A stretch of 64,000 nt of DNA from Sarcocystis neurona (Eukaryota > Apicomplexa > Conoidasida > Eucoccidiorida > Sarcocystidae). Of the stretch, positions 45,665 to 55,300 are shown piece after piece. Below the pieces are notes generated by a model that saw only the letters and a program-made list of their open reading frames with translations, ran no database searches and was not told where the DNA came from. The stretch covers positions 1,248,545-1,312,544 of the forward strand of contig KL647291.1 in NCBI GenBank assembly GCA_000727475.1, given 5' to 3'. Numbering within the stretch: the first letter of the stretch is position 1; each line of letters opens with the position of its first letter. A program made the translations under genes and the position numbers.

Positions 45665-48600
45665 ATGACGCTGGCGTGCGCGTGTGCTGCTTCTTTTCAA
45701 GCGACGTGTGACACTGTAACCCGGCCGACAGCGCATGGCTTCTCCTTTTCTTATATCTTGCCCTTGTCTGCTAATGCGACGCCTCCGCTACCTGTTGCTG
45801 GGTCTACTCACAGACGTTTGACAAGCGCCAGGACAGGAACCCCCCTCCGTTCCCTCAGCATTCTGCTGCAGCCGCTGCTGCCGGCGACTCACTTCCCACC
45901 TCCCGCTGCTGCGTGTCGTGCTGCTGCATCTGCTGCTGGCGCCAACCCTGCTGTTGCTTGTACTACTGCTGTTGCTGCTGCTCCTCCCGCTGCAGCATCT
46001 GGTGCCATTCTGACCCCTCCACACCGTCCTCTAAGTTCCGCTGGGCCTCCCACCGCTGTCCTCGCCTTGGCCGCTGTCAGAACGTCTGCTGCTGCCTTCC
46101 GTGCACTTACAGCGGCAGGTCGATCGCCTCAGGCTGCATCCCGCGTTCCTGCTGGTGGCTCTCCAGCTGCATCTGCTGCCGCGTTAGCTGCAGCTGCTGC
46201 CGTTTGTGGCAACTGTGCTGCCGAAGCCCGAGTCTCGCCCCACGCTCGTTGTTTCTCCTCTCGGCGCTTCAAAAGCGTGAAGGCGCACACGCATCGCGTG
46301 CTGCTGCGGGCTGCCTGCGACTACAAGAAGCAGCAGCTTCTCCAGCAGCGTTCGCCTCCCTACCAGCGGGAGCTGTTCCTCTGCCAGACGCAGAAGCAAC
46401 GGCTGCATCAGCCGCAGCCGCAGAAGCTGTCCCTCTCTCTTGCCGCTGTTGCTGAAACTGCCAGAAATAAAGCAGTGGCAGCAGAAACTGACACTGCAAC
46501 AGCGGGGGAGAGGGCAGCAAGAGAGCCGCATGGAAGAAGTGGCACAGCAGCAGATGGAGCAGAAGCAGCAGCGGATGCGCGGACGAGCGACAGCGTGGTG
46601 CTGTGGTCTGCCTCCGTGGCTTCTGCTGCCAGGAGAAAACTTCTCCTTGCCGCTCCTGCATGCGCAAATATATTTAAGTATGCTGCGGCTCCCGTCGCTG
46701 CTGCTCCGCTGCCTTCCTCCCCACCGCTGCTATTCCACCGTTCAACTGCAGCGCCTGCAGCAGCAGCGGCAGACGCCGCTGCGGCAGCGGCCTTTCGCAG
46801 ACGCTGCGCCCCGCTAGGCCAGAGCCTGCGGAAAATGAAGAGTTTCGAACTTGCTGCTGCTCTTAACACGTATGCTCAGGTGTACGTACGCCGCCCTGCG
46901 CTTCTGTGGGCTGCGCTTGTCAACGAGGCTGCTCGGCGAAGGCCCTACGAATTCGCTGCCGCTGAAGCTGCCTGGCTCCTGCATGCATTCGCGACGGCAG
47001 CAGTGAAAGCAGAAACTACGCATGAAACTGCCGCTGCTTCTGCTGCGCCAGAGAAAACAGCTAGCGAACGCTGTTTCCGGCTAGCTGCTACCTCCCCCAC
47101 AGAGTACCACAGCAGCAGCAACGGTAGCCCCAGCAGTAGCACCGCTGCCGGAAGCAACAACAGCAATCGCGGAAGCAGTGGCAGCGGCTGCGACACCGGC
47201 AGCAGCTGCGACAGCGGCAACAGCGACTGCAGCAGCAGTTGTCGCTACAGTAACAGCAGCAGGAGCATCGACGGGGATCGTGATAAAAGCAACCCCTGCA
47301 GCATGTCTGACAGAACCACCTGCGGGACGAGGCAAGTGCCTCTTCCTCCGCTACCTTTCTTGCGGGCGTTGGTTGAGAGAATCTGTGTTGGCTATAGAGA
47401 ACTTGCTGCTGCAGATGCGGTGCGCGCTTTACATGCAGTCGCTGCATTAGACATTGTAGACGTGCGCCTACTGAAGACCCTGCTGCCGCTACTGTCGCAG
47501 CAGCTGTATGTGGTGTCGCATGAGGAGCAGCAGCCACTGCAGCAGCAGCACCTCGGGGCTTCACCGCAGCAGCAGCACCGAACGTTGCAGTTGCTGCTGC
47601 ATGCGTTAGCGCTGCAGAAGCTCCACGTTCCTTCGCTCGCTGACTACGCCGCGCGCGTCATTGCAGCCCACATAGCTGCCTGGCTCGCGCATGCGAAGAG
47701 ACTGCGAGAGCACCGGAATCGTGCAGCAGCCGCAGGAGCAGCACCTGCAGCAACCAGACTCGCTCCTGCAGCAAAACGAGCAGCACGAACAACAAGAGCA
47801 GCAGGAGGAGCGCCAGCAGCGGAAGACGCCGGAGCAGCAAGTCTTTGTAGAAAGACAGCAGACACCTGCGTCTCTTCTGCGCGACCTAAGTATATCTTTC
47901 GGCTGCCGCGTGACACGCAGGACGGTGGTGGAGCAGCAACGGCAGCAGGGTGCTTGTGGGGTTCTGCTGCTTCAGCTGTTGCGATGGAAGAGAACGAGGT
48001 GCAGCAGCTGCTGCCCAGACCCCACAGGTTGGTGTCTGTGCTTGAGTCGCTGGCTGAGCTGCGCTGCCGACATGAGCCTCTAATCGCAACAACGCTGCAG
48101 CTGCTGCTCACCGTCATCCCGTCTCCCCACGACTACCGTGCGCCTTCCCCTACCTGCTGCTTCTTCGACTTGGCTGCTGCAGAAGCAGCCTGCGGCTACA
48201 GCCTAGCAGCGCGTGCCTCTCTCTTTCAGGTTGACCAGCTGCTGCAGGCTGCGCAGCAGCAGCGCAGCCGACTCGCATGCACTCTTGCGGGTGCTTCTGC
48301 TGCACCACCGCCAGCTTCCCAACAACAGAAGCAGGAGCAACCGCTGCTGTGGAATCAAGAGTCTCAGCCTGCCCGGCTTCGCAGGAGCGGCACCGCAAGT
48401 GGCTCTGCTCCAATGCAGTGCAAGCATTCTGCTGCTGTTCGAAGTCCTCCTCATGGTGGTCTTCCGACGTTTCCTGCTGCTTGTCCTACGTCTATTGATT
48501 CTGATGGTGGCAGCTCTGCTGCTGTCGCCGCACCATCCAGTAGCGTCCCACTGACTGCTGTCTCTGCTCTTGGTGCTGCCTCTCCTCCTCCTCCACCGGC

Positions 48601-50311
48601 CGACGCAGCACCCACATTCGAGCAGGGACAACCGGGGCGACTGCGCGCATGCAGAATCGAGGCAGCAAACGACTGTCGCGCAGCAGCATGGGGAGAAGGA
48701 GATCCCGTTCCAGCAGCGACAGCAGCGGCTGCTACACTCTCTGCGGCGTACTGGCGAGGCAGCATAGGCGAGACTCCGTACCGCTTCGCTTACACGCATC
48801 AAGATACAGGTACTCGTTTCCGTGCAACCGTACCGACCAACTTTGCTGCAGGAACTCGCGCTGCGCTTGCAGCGTCTTCTGATGCTGCGCGCTCCTTTGC
48901 ACAGTCCTTCTCTCGACCCGGCTTTGGAGCTCCTGCAGCTGCTGCCGTTGTCCTCCCCCGCGCTGCTGCAGCGGCTGCTCCTCCGTGTTCTGCTGCTGCC
49001 GGTGCTGCATATGCTGCCGGTTTTGCTTCGCCAGCGGCTACTGCTGCTGCTGCTACAGTGTCGCACCGGAGCGCTGCTGCTGGGCGTGGAAGCCTCGTAA
49101 CTGGGTGGGCAGCAGCCGGAACTGTAGCTGCGGACGTTTCCGACTCGAGAAGGCGGCAATGGCAGAAGCTGCTGCGGGCAGCAGGAGCAGAGACGCCCGC
49201 AGGGGCGGCAGAAGGGAGCCTCCTACGTTTTGCGCCTCGCTGCTACCGGCTCCAACGAGCCGCGGCAGCTCCGTATACCCTGCGTCGGCGGCAGGGCTCG
49301 AGTGGCGTTTCTCATCGTCGGTGCCGTGTGCTGCCAGGCAGACACTCAGCAGCTCATCCCCCCCTCACTGCAGCAGCAACAGCAGAAGCAGCCGCAAGTT
49401 CAAGAGGCAGAGGGAGGAGGCGGCTGCGACTAACGCGGCGAGTGGACTGGCGAGAGATGCTGCGACAGACACTCGCCGCGCACAGCACCCGCAGATCTGT
49501 CGGCAGCGGCAGCTCTACTGTCGTCGGCAGCGACGGGTACGCACTCGGCAGCAGCAGCAGGCAGCCCGAGGACAGCAGCAGCTACGGTGCACTCAGAAAC
49601 AGTACTGCAGTCGGCACTGCGTTGGACAGAAGGCCGAAGAGCAGCGGGAGAAGTTGCGGCTACCCAGACCCTCGGAGCAGTAGCAGAAACTCTGAGGTGG
49701 GGTTCATGGGCACTGTAGATGACAGCAACTTGTCTGCTGGCAGCAGCGTCAGCAGTGAACAGCCGTTCGAGGTGAGGAGGTGTAGGAAGAAAAGGAAGAC
49801 AGCGTCCGACGCAGATAGTAGCGAGTATGCTGCTGCTGCTCGTCTACTCCGCAGTTGCCCAGCGCCGTGGCGTCTGCAGCAGGTGGGTGCTGCTGCTGCA
49901 GCATTGGCCGCTGTGGGCTTTGAAGCGGTGCAGCTAACTACGCGGTACGCGGAGGGACTGCGGTTCTGCCTCCATCGGCTGTCTCTGGAAGAAGCTGCTG
50001 CGGCTGCTGACCTCTGCGGCAGACTCGGCTGCTACAGCAGAGCCACTGGCTCGCGGCTGCAGCGACACATCGCCTGGCTCCTTGCGGGGAGACCTAGGGC
50101 GCCACTGGGGGTCGACGCGACAATCCGTGCTGTTGCGGCCGCTGCAGCCCACCCGCTGGTTACAAAGGAGCTGCAGCTGGCGATTGCGTCGCGCTTGAGT
50201 CGCCTCGCGAGGTCCTGGGTCGGAGAAGACGACGGAGAAGACGCTCTCCGAGGTCTGGGCACTTCTTGCCTTCCTGCTGCTGCTGCTGCTTCTCCACCGC
50301 TCGCTTCCTAA
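45665..50311 (+). CDS. Very large alanine-rich protein, possible organelle helical-repeat protein, about 1548 aa
   Basis: This is a single open frame from the ATG at 45665 (acaATGACGC) to a TAA. Long Ala, Gln and Ser runs alternate with ordinary helical segments. Examples are LRKMKSFELAAALNTYAQVY, ALVERICVGYRELAAADAVR, LLLHALALQKLHVPSLADYA, LVSVLESLAELRCRHEPLIA and LVTKELQLAIASRLSRLARS. Repeated helix pairs with short leucine/alanine-rich cores resemble the heptatricopeptide-type repeats of apicomplexan RAP-domain organelle RNA-binding proteins. No RAP domain was recognised here, so this is inference. The frame also runs upstream through TA-repeat DNA to 45269, which I exclude as noncoding. 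An upstream exon, or splicing after 50311, is possible. Confidence 0.55.
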   Translation: MTLACACAASFQATCDTVTRPTAHGFSFSYILPLSANATPPLPVAGSTHRRLTSARTGTPLRSLSILLQPLLPATHFPPPAAACRAAASAAGANPAVACTTAVAAAPPAAASGAILTPPHRPLSSAGPPTAVLALAAVRTSAAAFRALTAAGRSPQAASRVPAGGSPAASAAALAAAAAVCGNCAAEARVSPHARCFSSRRFKSVKAHTHRVLLRAACDYKKQQLLQQRSPPYQRELFLCQTQKQRLHQPQPQKLSLSLAAVAETARNKAVAAETDTATAGERAAREPHGRSGTAADGAEAAADARTSDSVVLWSASVASAARRKLLLAAPACANIFKYAAAPVAAAPLPSSPPLLFHRSTAAPAAAAADAAAAAAFRRRCAPLGQSLRKMKSFELAAALNTYAQVYVRRPALLWAALVNEAARRRPYEFAAAEAAWLLHAFATAAVKAETTHETAAASAAPEKTASERCFRLAATSPTEYHSSSNGSPSSSTAAGSNNSNRGSSGSGCDTGSSCDSGNSDCSSSCRYSNSSRSIDGDRDKSNPCSMSDRTTCGTRQVPLPPLPFLRALVERICVGYRELAAADAVRALHAVAALDIVDVRLLKTLLPLLSQQLYVVSHEEQQPLQQQHLGASPQQQHRTLQLLLHALALQKLHVPSLADYAARVIAAHIAAWLAHAKRLREHRNRAAAAGAAPAATRLAPAAKRAARTTRAAGGAPAAEDAGAASLCRKTADTCVSSARPKYIFRLPRDTQDGGGAATAAGCLWGSAASAVAMEENEVQQLLPRPHRLVSVLESLAELRCRHEPLIATTLQLLLTVIPSPHDYRAPSPTCCFFDLAAAEAACGYSLAARASLFQVDQLLQAAQQQRSRLACTLAGASAAPPPASQQQKQEQPLLWNQESQPARLRRSGTASGSAPMQCKHSAAVRSPPHGGLPTFPAACPTSIDSDGGSSAAVAAPSSSVPLTAVSALGAASPPPPPADAAPTFEQGQPGRLRACRIEAANDCRAAAWGEGDPVPAATAAAATLSAAYWRGSIGETPYRFAYTHQDTGTRFRATVPTNFAAGTRAALAASSDAARSFAQSFSRPGFGAPAAAAVVLPRAAAAAAPPCSAAAGAAYAAGFASPAATAAAATVSHRSAAAGRGSLVTGWAAAGTVAADVSDSRRRQWQKLLRAAGAETPAGAAEGSLLRFAPRCYRLQRAAAAPYTLRRRQGSSGVSHRRCRVLPGRHSAAHPPLTAAATAEAAASSRGRGRRRLRLTRRVDWREMLRQTLAAHSTRRSVGSGSSTVVGSDGYALGSSSRQPEDSSSYGALRNSTAVGTALDRRPKSSGRSCGYPDPRSSSRNSEVGFMGTVDDSNLSAGSSVSSEQPFEVRRCRKKRKTASDADSSEYAAAARLLRSCPAPWRLQQVGAAAAALAAVGFEAVQLTTRYAEGLRFCLHRLSLEEAAAAADLCGRLGCYSRATGSRLQRHIAWLLAGRPRAPLGVDATIRAVAAAAAHPLVTKELQLAIASRLSRLARSWVGEDDGEDALRGLGTSCLPAAAAASPPLAS

Positions 50312-50550
50312 GGAGAACCGCTGTTGCTGCTGCCAACATGATGCACCTGCTCGCATTCATGCTGACCTTGATGCTGGTGCGCCCCGGCGTTTGTTACTTG
50401 TCGCGGTGATGTGCCAGCGACACCGCTTATTATCTTCGTGGTCTTCCTGCTGCGCTTGCGTCGCTGCTGCTTAGCTGCCCCTGCCTTTTCTCCCCTAATC
50501 CTGCTTTTACTCCTTCTCCTCTTCGTCCTTCTCTCGCTTCCCGGCCGCGT

Positions 50551-51595
50551 CTAGCGCAAGCACATTGCAGCGAGTCTATCAGCCCTGCCCTCGCGGGGAT
50601 GGGTGATACAGAGAGGAGAGACTGAGCGGTGTTTTCGCTTCCATTGCTGCTGTGGGGCGGGCCTCGTCTGCTTCTCAGTCCTACTCCTGCTGTGTGCCGG
50701 TGCTGCTGCTGTGTGTGTGCGTGACGGTGCTGTCGTGGCTGCTGTTGCTGCTGCTGTGCGGGTCAGAGCGCTGTCGTCGCTCCGGTGGCTGCCAGTCAAC
50801 ATACTGCTGCTGCCGTTTTCGAACGACTGCCGCTGCTGCCGCTGCTGCTCAAGCTGTTGCTGCTTTGTTCGATGTTTGGTGGGGAGTGCTGCTGCATTGC
50901 TGCTGCTGCATGCCTGTCTGATGCTGGCGGGACTCCTGGCTGCCCCTCGGTCGTTTTGTAGCTGCTGCTGCAGTAACAGTTCTCTGGTCACAGGGCTGCT
51001 GCCGCATCTGCCGGAGTCGCCGCTGCTGCTTCCTTCGTTGCTGCCGCCGCTGCTGTTTTGCTTCTGCTTGAGCTCCTGCTGCTTCTGTTGCTGCTGCTGC
51101 TGATGAGTGTTCTGTTGCAGTCGCTGTTGCTCCTGCTGCTTCTGTTGCTGCTGCTGCTGGTGAGTCTTCTGTTGCAGTCGCGGTTGCTCCTGCTGCTCCT
51201 TCTGTTGCAGTTGCTGCTTGTCCTGTCGTTGCTGCTGCTTCTCGCGACTGCTGTGGGTGTTGTTTCTTCTACTGCGGCGTCTGTTACTGGTGCTACTGTT
51301 GCTGCTGCTCACTTTTCGTTTGTCTTGGCTTCTGTTCCTCGTGTTACTGCCCGTCAGTTCCTCGTGTTGCGGCCGTTCTGGTGCTGCTGTTTATTCTTCC
51401 GTTGCTGCTGCAGATTCCGTTGCCATTTTGCTTGCCCTCGCGGCTGTTGCTGGTGCTGCTGCTTCTGCTTCTGCCATTGCTGCTGCTGCTGCCGCCGCTT
51501 CTTCTCGTAAATTACGTGCAAGTTCCGAGGCACGCGCCGCGTCCATCTGCAGCCACGAACGCCGCGGCCGTAAAACTAAGAAGCTTTCTCTATAA
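50551..51595. other. Triplet-repeat coding-like region, strand and frame unresolved
   Basis: The minus strand has a 253-codon glutamine/serine-rich frame (50551-51312). The plus strand has alanine-rich stretches ending in a convincing basic tail (LRASSEARAASICSHERRGR, then KTKKLSL and a stop at 51595). The plus-strand piece could be an upstream exon of the gene at 52312 or a separate gene, but no phase-2 donor that would fit was found. Confidence 0.3.
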
Positions 51596-51677
51596 CGAAG
51601 GTTCCCGCAGGTGCTTCTGTAGAATCAAATAGGGAAATTATTACACGTCCGTGTGTTTGCGCGCGTGTCCGTCTGCA

Positions 51678-52110
51678 CGTGGAGAGCATGCGGCGTATAA
51701 TTTCTTCTAAAGTTCATATATATATGTATGCGGACGGCGCGCGGTTTAGTTACTATTCATCCATATATATATATATATGTATATGCTTACATGGAGGGCA
51801 TGCGGTGTAGTCCACTGTTGTAGTACACATGAATGTACATATATATATATATATATATGTGGAGCGCTTGTGGCCTAGTTACTGTTGTAATATTCATTCA
51901 CATATATATGGAGTGCATGCAATGTAGCACACCGTTGTGGTATTCATATATATACGGGTCTGTGTGTATATATAAATGTGGAATGCATGAGGCGTAGTCA
52001 CTCTCGTACTATTCATGCATACATACATACGTATTTATATGTATATACATGTGCATATGCATATATGGAAACTTGCAGTGTGGTAACTGTCGCGATGTTC
52101 ATTCTATAAT
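51678..52110. repeat. Degenerate interspersed repeat, about seven copies with TA spacers
   Basis: Related units of about 45 bases begin near 51678, 51726, 51789, 51859, 51909, 51976 and 52065. Each has a form of tggagggcatgcggtgtag, then cactgttgta and attcat, followed by a TA-rich spacer. Spacing varies between about 48 and 90 bases. Confidence 0.7.
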
Positions 52111-52311
52111 GTGTCTACAGTGATGTACGCGTGGCCACGTATACGCGAGTATACCTACAATATTATATATATAAGTATATATATACATGTATATATATAT
52201 ACATGCGTCTTTCTGTCTCTCCCTATAAAGGCGCAAGCATATCTAGTGGCAAACACACACACATAGAAAATGCACGTATATATCATAGTACTGTCACTCT
52301 TGCCGGTGCAG

Positions 52312-55300
52312 AAGTTTGCTGCTAGACTGCAAGTTGGACGATGTTGACTTTGCGTCTGCAGAGGTCTACCGACGTCAGCATCAGCGAGATGTTGCCTCCC
52401 CACAGGCGCTTTTGCTGCCACGTAAGCAGCAGCATCGAGAGCAACACTACCACCAGGGGGAGGAGGACAACGAGGAGGAGGAGGATGAGGAGCAGCAGCA
52501 GCAGCCGTGCGCGCAACAGGTGCAGCGCGCGCAGCAGACGTGCGTGATCGGTTCGTCCCGTGTCGCCACGGAGAGGCTGCTGCATGCGTCTTCAACGCAG
52601 AGACGACACACAACGACGAAAGATACTGCGGCTGCTGCAGCACCAGCTGCAAGAACAGGAAGCGCAACCGAAGCAGCAGCAAGAGCAGCGGGAGCGGGAC
52701 AAGCAGGAGATGCGCGAGAGCCAGCACTTCCGACAGCTGCCGCCTGGGGGAACGGGACGGTCGCAAGCGTCGCCTCTAGGCCATCAGCTTCTCTCCCTCC
52801 CGGCAAGGATCTTTTACCTTTTTCAAGCACCAACAACAAAGGTGGACAGTGCTACCAGCCGTCTTGCGAGGGGCCCCGGAGACTGAGACTGCAGTCTGCT
52901 GCTGCTCTGGTCGTGTGGAGACCCATAGAGTCTGTTTTTCCTGATGGGGCGTCTGCTGCTGCCTTACCTCGTCTGCTGCATGTGGCAGTGGCGTTTGATC
53001 CGCTGCGACCGCTGGCGCCGCTTGAGCTGCTGCTGCCCCGTCTCCGGTGCTGCGCTGCTGGGGGGGGCCTGCAACCGCAGCAGCTGCTGCTCCTGCTGCA
53101 AGAATTGCATGCGCTGCAGGAACTACGACAGACTGCTGTGCGGCTGCGGGGGGCGCAGCAAAGATCCGCAAAAAACTGTAGAAGCGTTCAAGGAGAAGGA
53201 GAGCTGCTCAGCTTCTTCATACCGCGAAGCAGTAAAGTGTGCGCCAGGGAAACGCTTGCAAGCGCTGCCCAAGCAGAAGAAGGAAAAGCAGCAGCAAAAC
53301 CAGCAGCAGCAATCTCAGGAGCAGCAATCCCAGGAGCAACAACATCAACGGCAGCAACAGCAGCGGCAGGGATCCTAGGAGAAGCAACAGCAGCAGCAGC
53401 AACAGCAGCGGCAGCAGGAACACCGGCAGGAGGCACCCCGGCAGCAGGAATAGCGACAGCGGGAACAGCGGCGGCAAGAACAGCAGCAGCACTGACAACA
53501 GCAGCAGGACGCGCTCCAGCTGCAGCATCTGATACTCCTGCTGGTGGCAGTGATGCCTCGTGCGCGCTGTCTACGACAACACCAGCACCAGCAGCAGCAG
53601 CACGAGAAAAAGCAGCGTCTGCGAGAGCAGCAGCAACGAGAGAAAGGAGACGACCTGCGGCAACGACTTTTTTGACTGGGAGGGAGGGACTGGAAGAGCA
53701 CCCTGGGAGGGGTGCTGTCGCATTCTCACTCAGAGGAGACGGGGAAGCATGTGCAGCGCATGCAGCAGGCGGCCTGGCCACCGGAGCAGCAGGACGTGCA
53801 GCGAAGAAACCCGAGAGCGGCAGCAGTGGCCCTAGCGCAGCGCAGCCAGCAGCAGCCTCGGAAGATGAACTCGCTACTTCTGACGCGTTGATACGAACCA
53901 CCGAAGACGCCCTGTGGCAAGCTTTACGGAGGCGCATGGGCACGTGTCTCGGAGACGAGACAGAAACGCCTGTCTCCCCACGTCGCGCCGCAGCTGCAGC
54001 AGACCCAGTGCGGGCACGGCTGCAGAGGGAACCAGCAGCAGCAGCAGAAACTTTGACAGCAGAGAGGGCAGCAACAGAGGCTGTCGCCGCAGTGGGCAAA
54101 TTGGCGCCGGTCTTTGTTGGAGCTTGTACGGCAGTCCCAGCAGCCATGCGAGTTCCACGAGCAGCCAGCAGACTAAACGCAGCAGCGCGAAGCTCTGTTA
54201 CCGTACAGACGCTTGCGACGTACGGCGCGCTGCTCTGGGCGCGCTACGCTTCTGCTGCTGCTGCTGCTCGTGCAGCTCCTGCTGCTGCGGATGCTGCCGC
54301 CTCGACAGCGGCGATACCGCGACTGCAGCAGGGTCAGCAGCAGGAGAAGCACCGGCTGCAACAGCACCAGCTGCAGGAACAGCAGTCACACGTGAGAGAC
54401 GAACAGAATCAACGGCAGCGCACGTCTCCCACGGCGTCGCAGCAGCAGCAGCTGTGGCATGTGTTACCGCAGACCAGCAGCCGCGACAACAGCCTCTGTG
54501 AAGAGGCACTGTGCGTTCTTAACGAAGCGCGGCGTTGGGTACGGGGTTCTCGTTCCACGGAAACGGCACCGTACGGAGCAACAGCACGTTCCGCTGCACC
54601 AAATCATCCTGCAGCAGCAGCAACAGCAGCGGAGGCAGGACAAGCAATGGCGGCAGCAGCACCTACCGAGACGGAACTCGCATCTACAGCAACGACACAC
54701 GAAGAGCCCTGCAACTTCGTTGGGGACGGCGAGTGTCGGGCGAATGCTTTTCAAACGCTTGAGGATGCGGTGGGGATGCTGCTGCTGGAGACGGCTCCTT
54801 TCTGCAGCAAGTTGCTGTGGCCCTCCCTGTGGGGTACTACGCATCCATCCAACAGCAGCCAAAATATGTCAGTACAGGCCGCACGTGCCGTCAAGCCAGC
54901 GACAACATCTTATGCTGCTGCGCCCGCTGCTGCTGCTACCACTGCCACCGCTGCTGGTGCTGCCCCTGCGACAGCTGTCGCTGCTACTGTTGGCACGCGT
55001 GCAGAGTCTGTTGCTGCGCGTCCGGCTGCTGTTGGTAAGCCTGCTGCTGCTTGTGCTGCGCCTGCTTCCCCAGCTGTCGCTACGCGCGCTGCTCCTGCTG
55101 TCGCTGTGCGTGCTGCTCCTGCTGGTGTGCCTGGTGGTGCTGCGGTGGCAGGCTTCAATGCGCCGGCGACTCCACCTGCTGCAGCAGCAACTTGCGTCGC
55201 AGCGTGGGAGCCTGCAGCAGACATCCTTACAGATTTAGTAGTTGTCTTCACAACGTACAGCCGCATGGCTACGGCCGCGCAACTTGTCCTGCCCTTGCGA

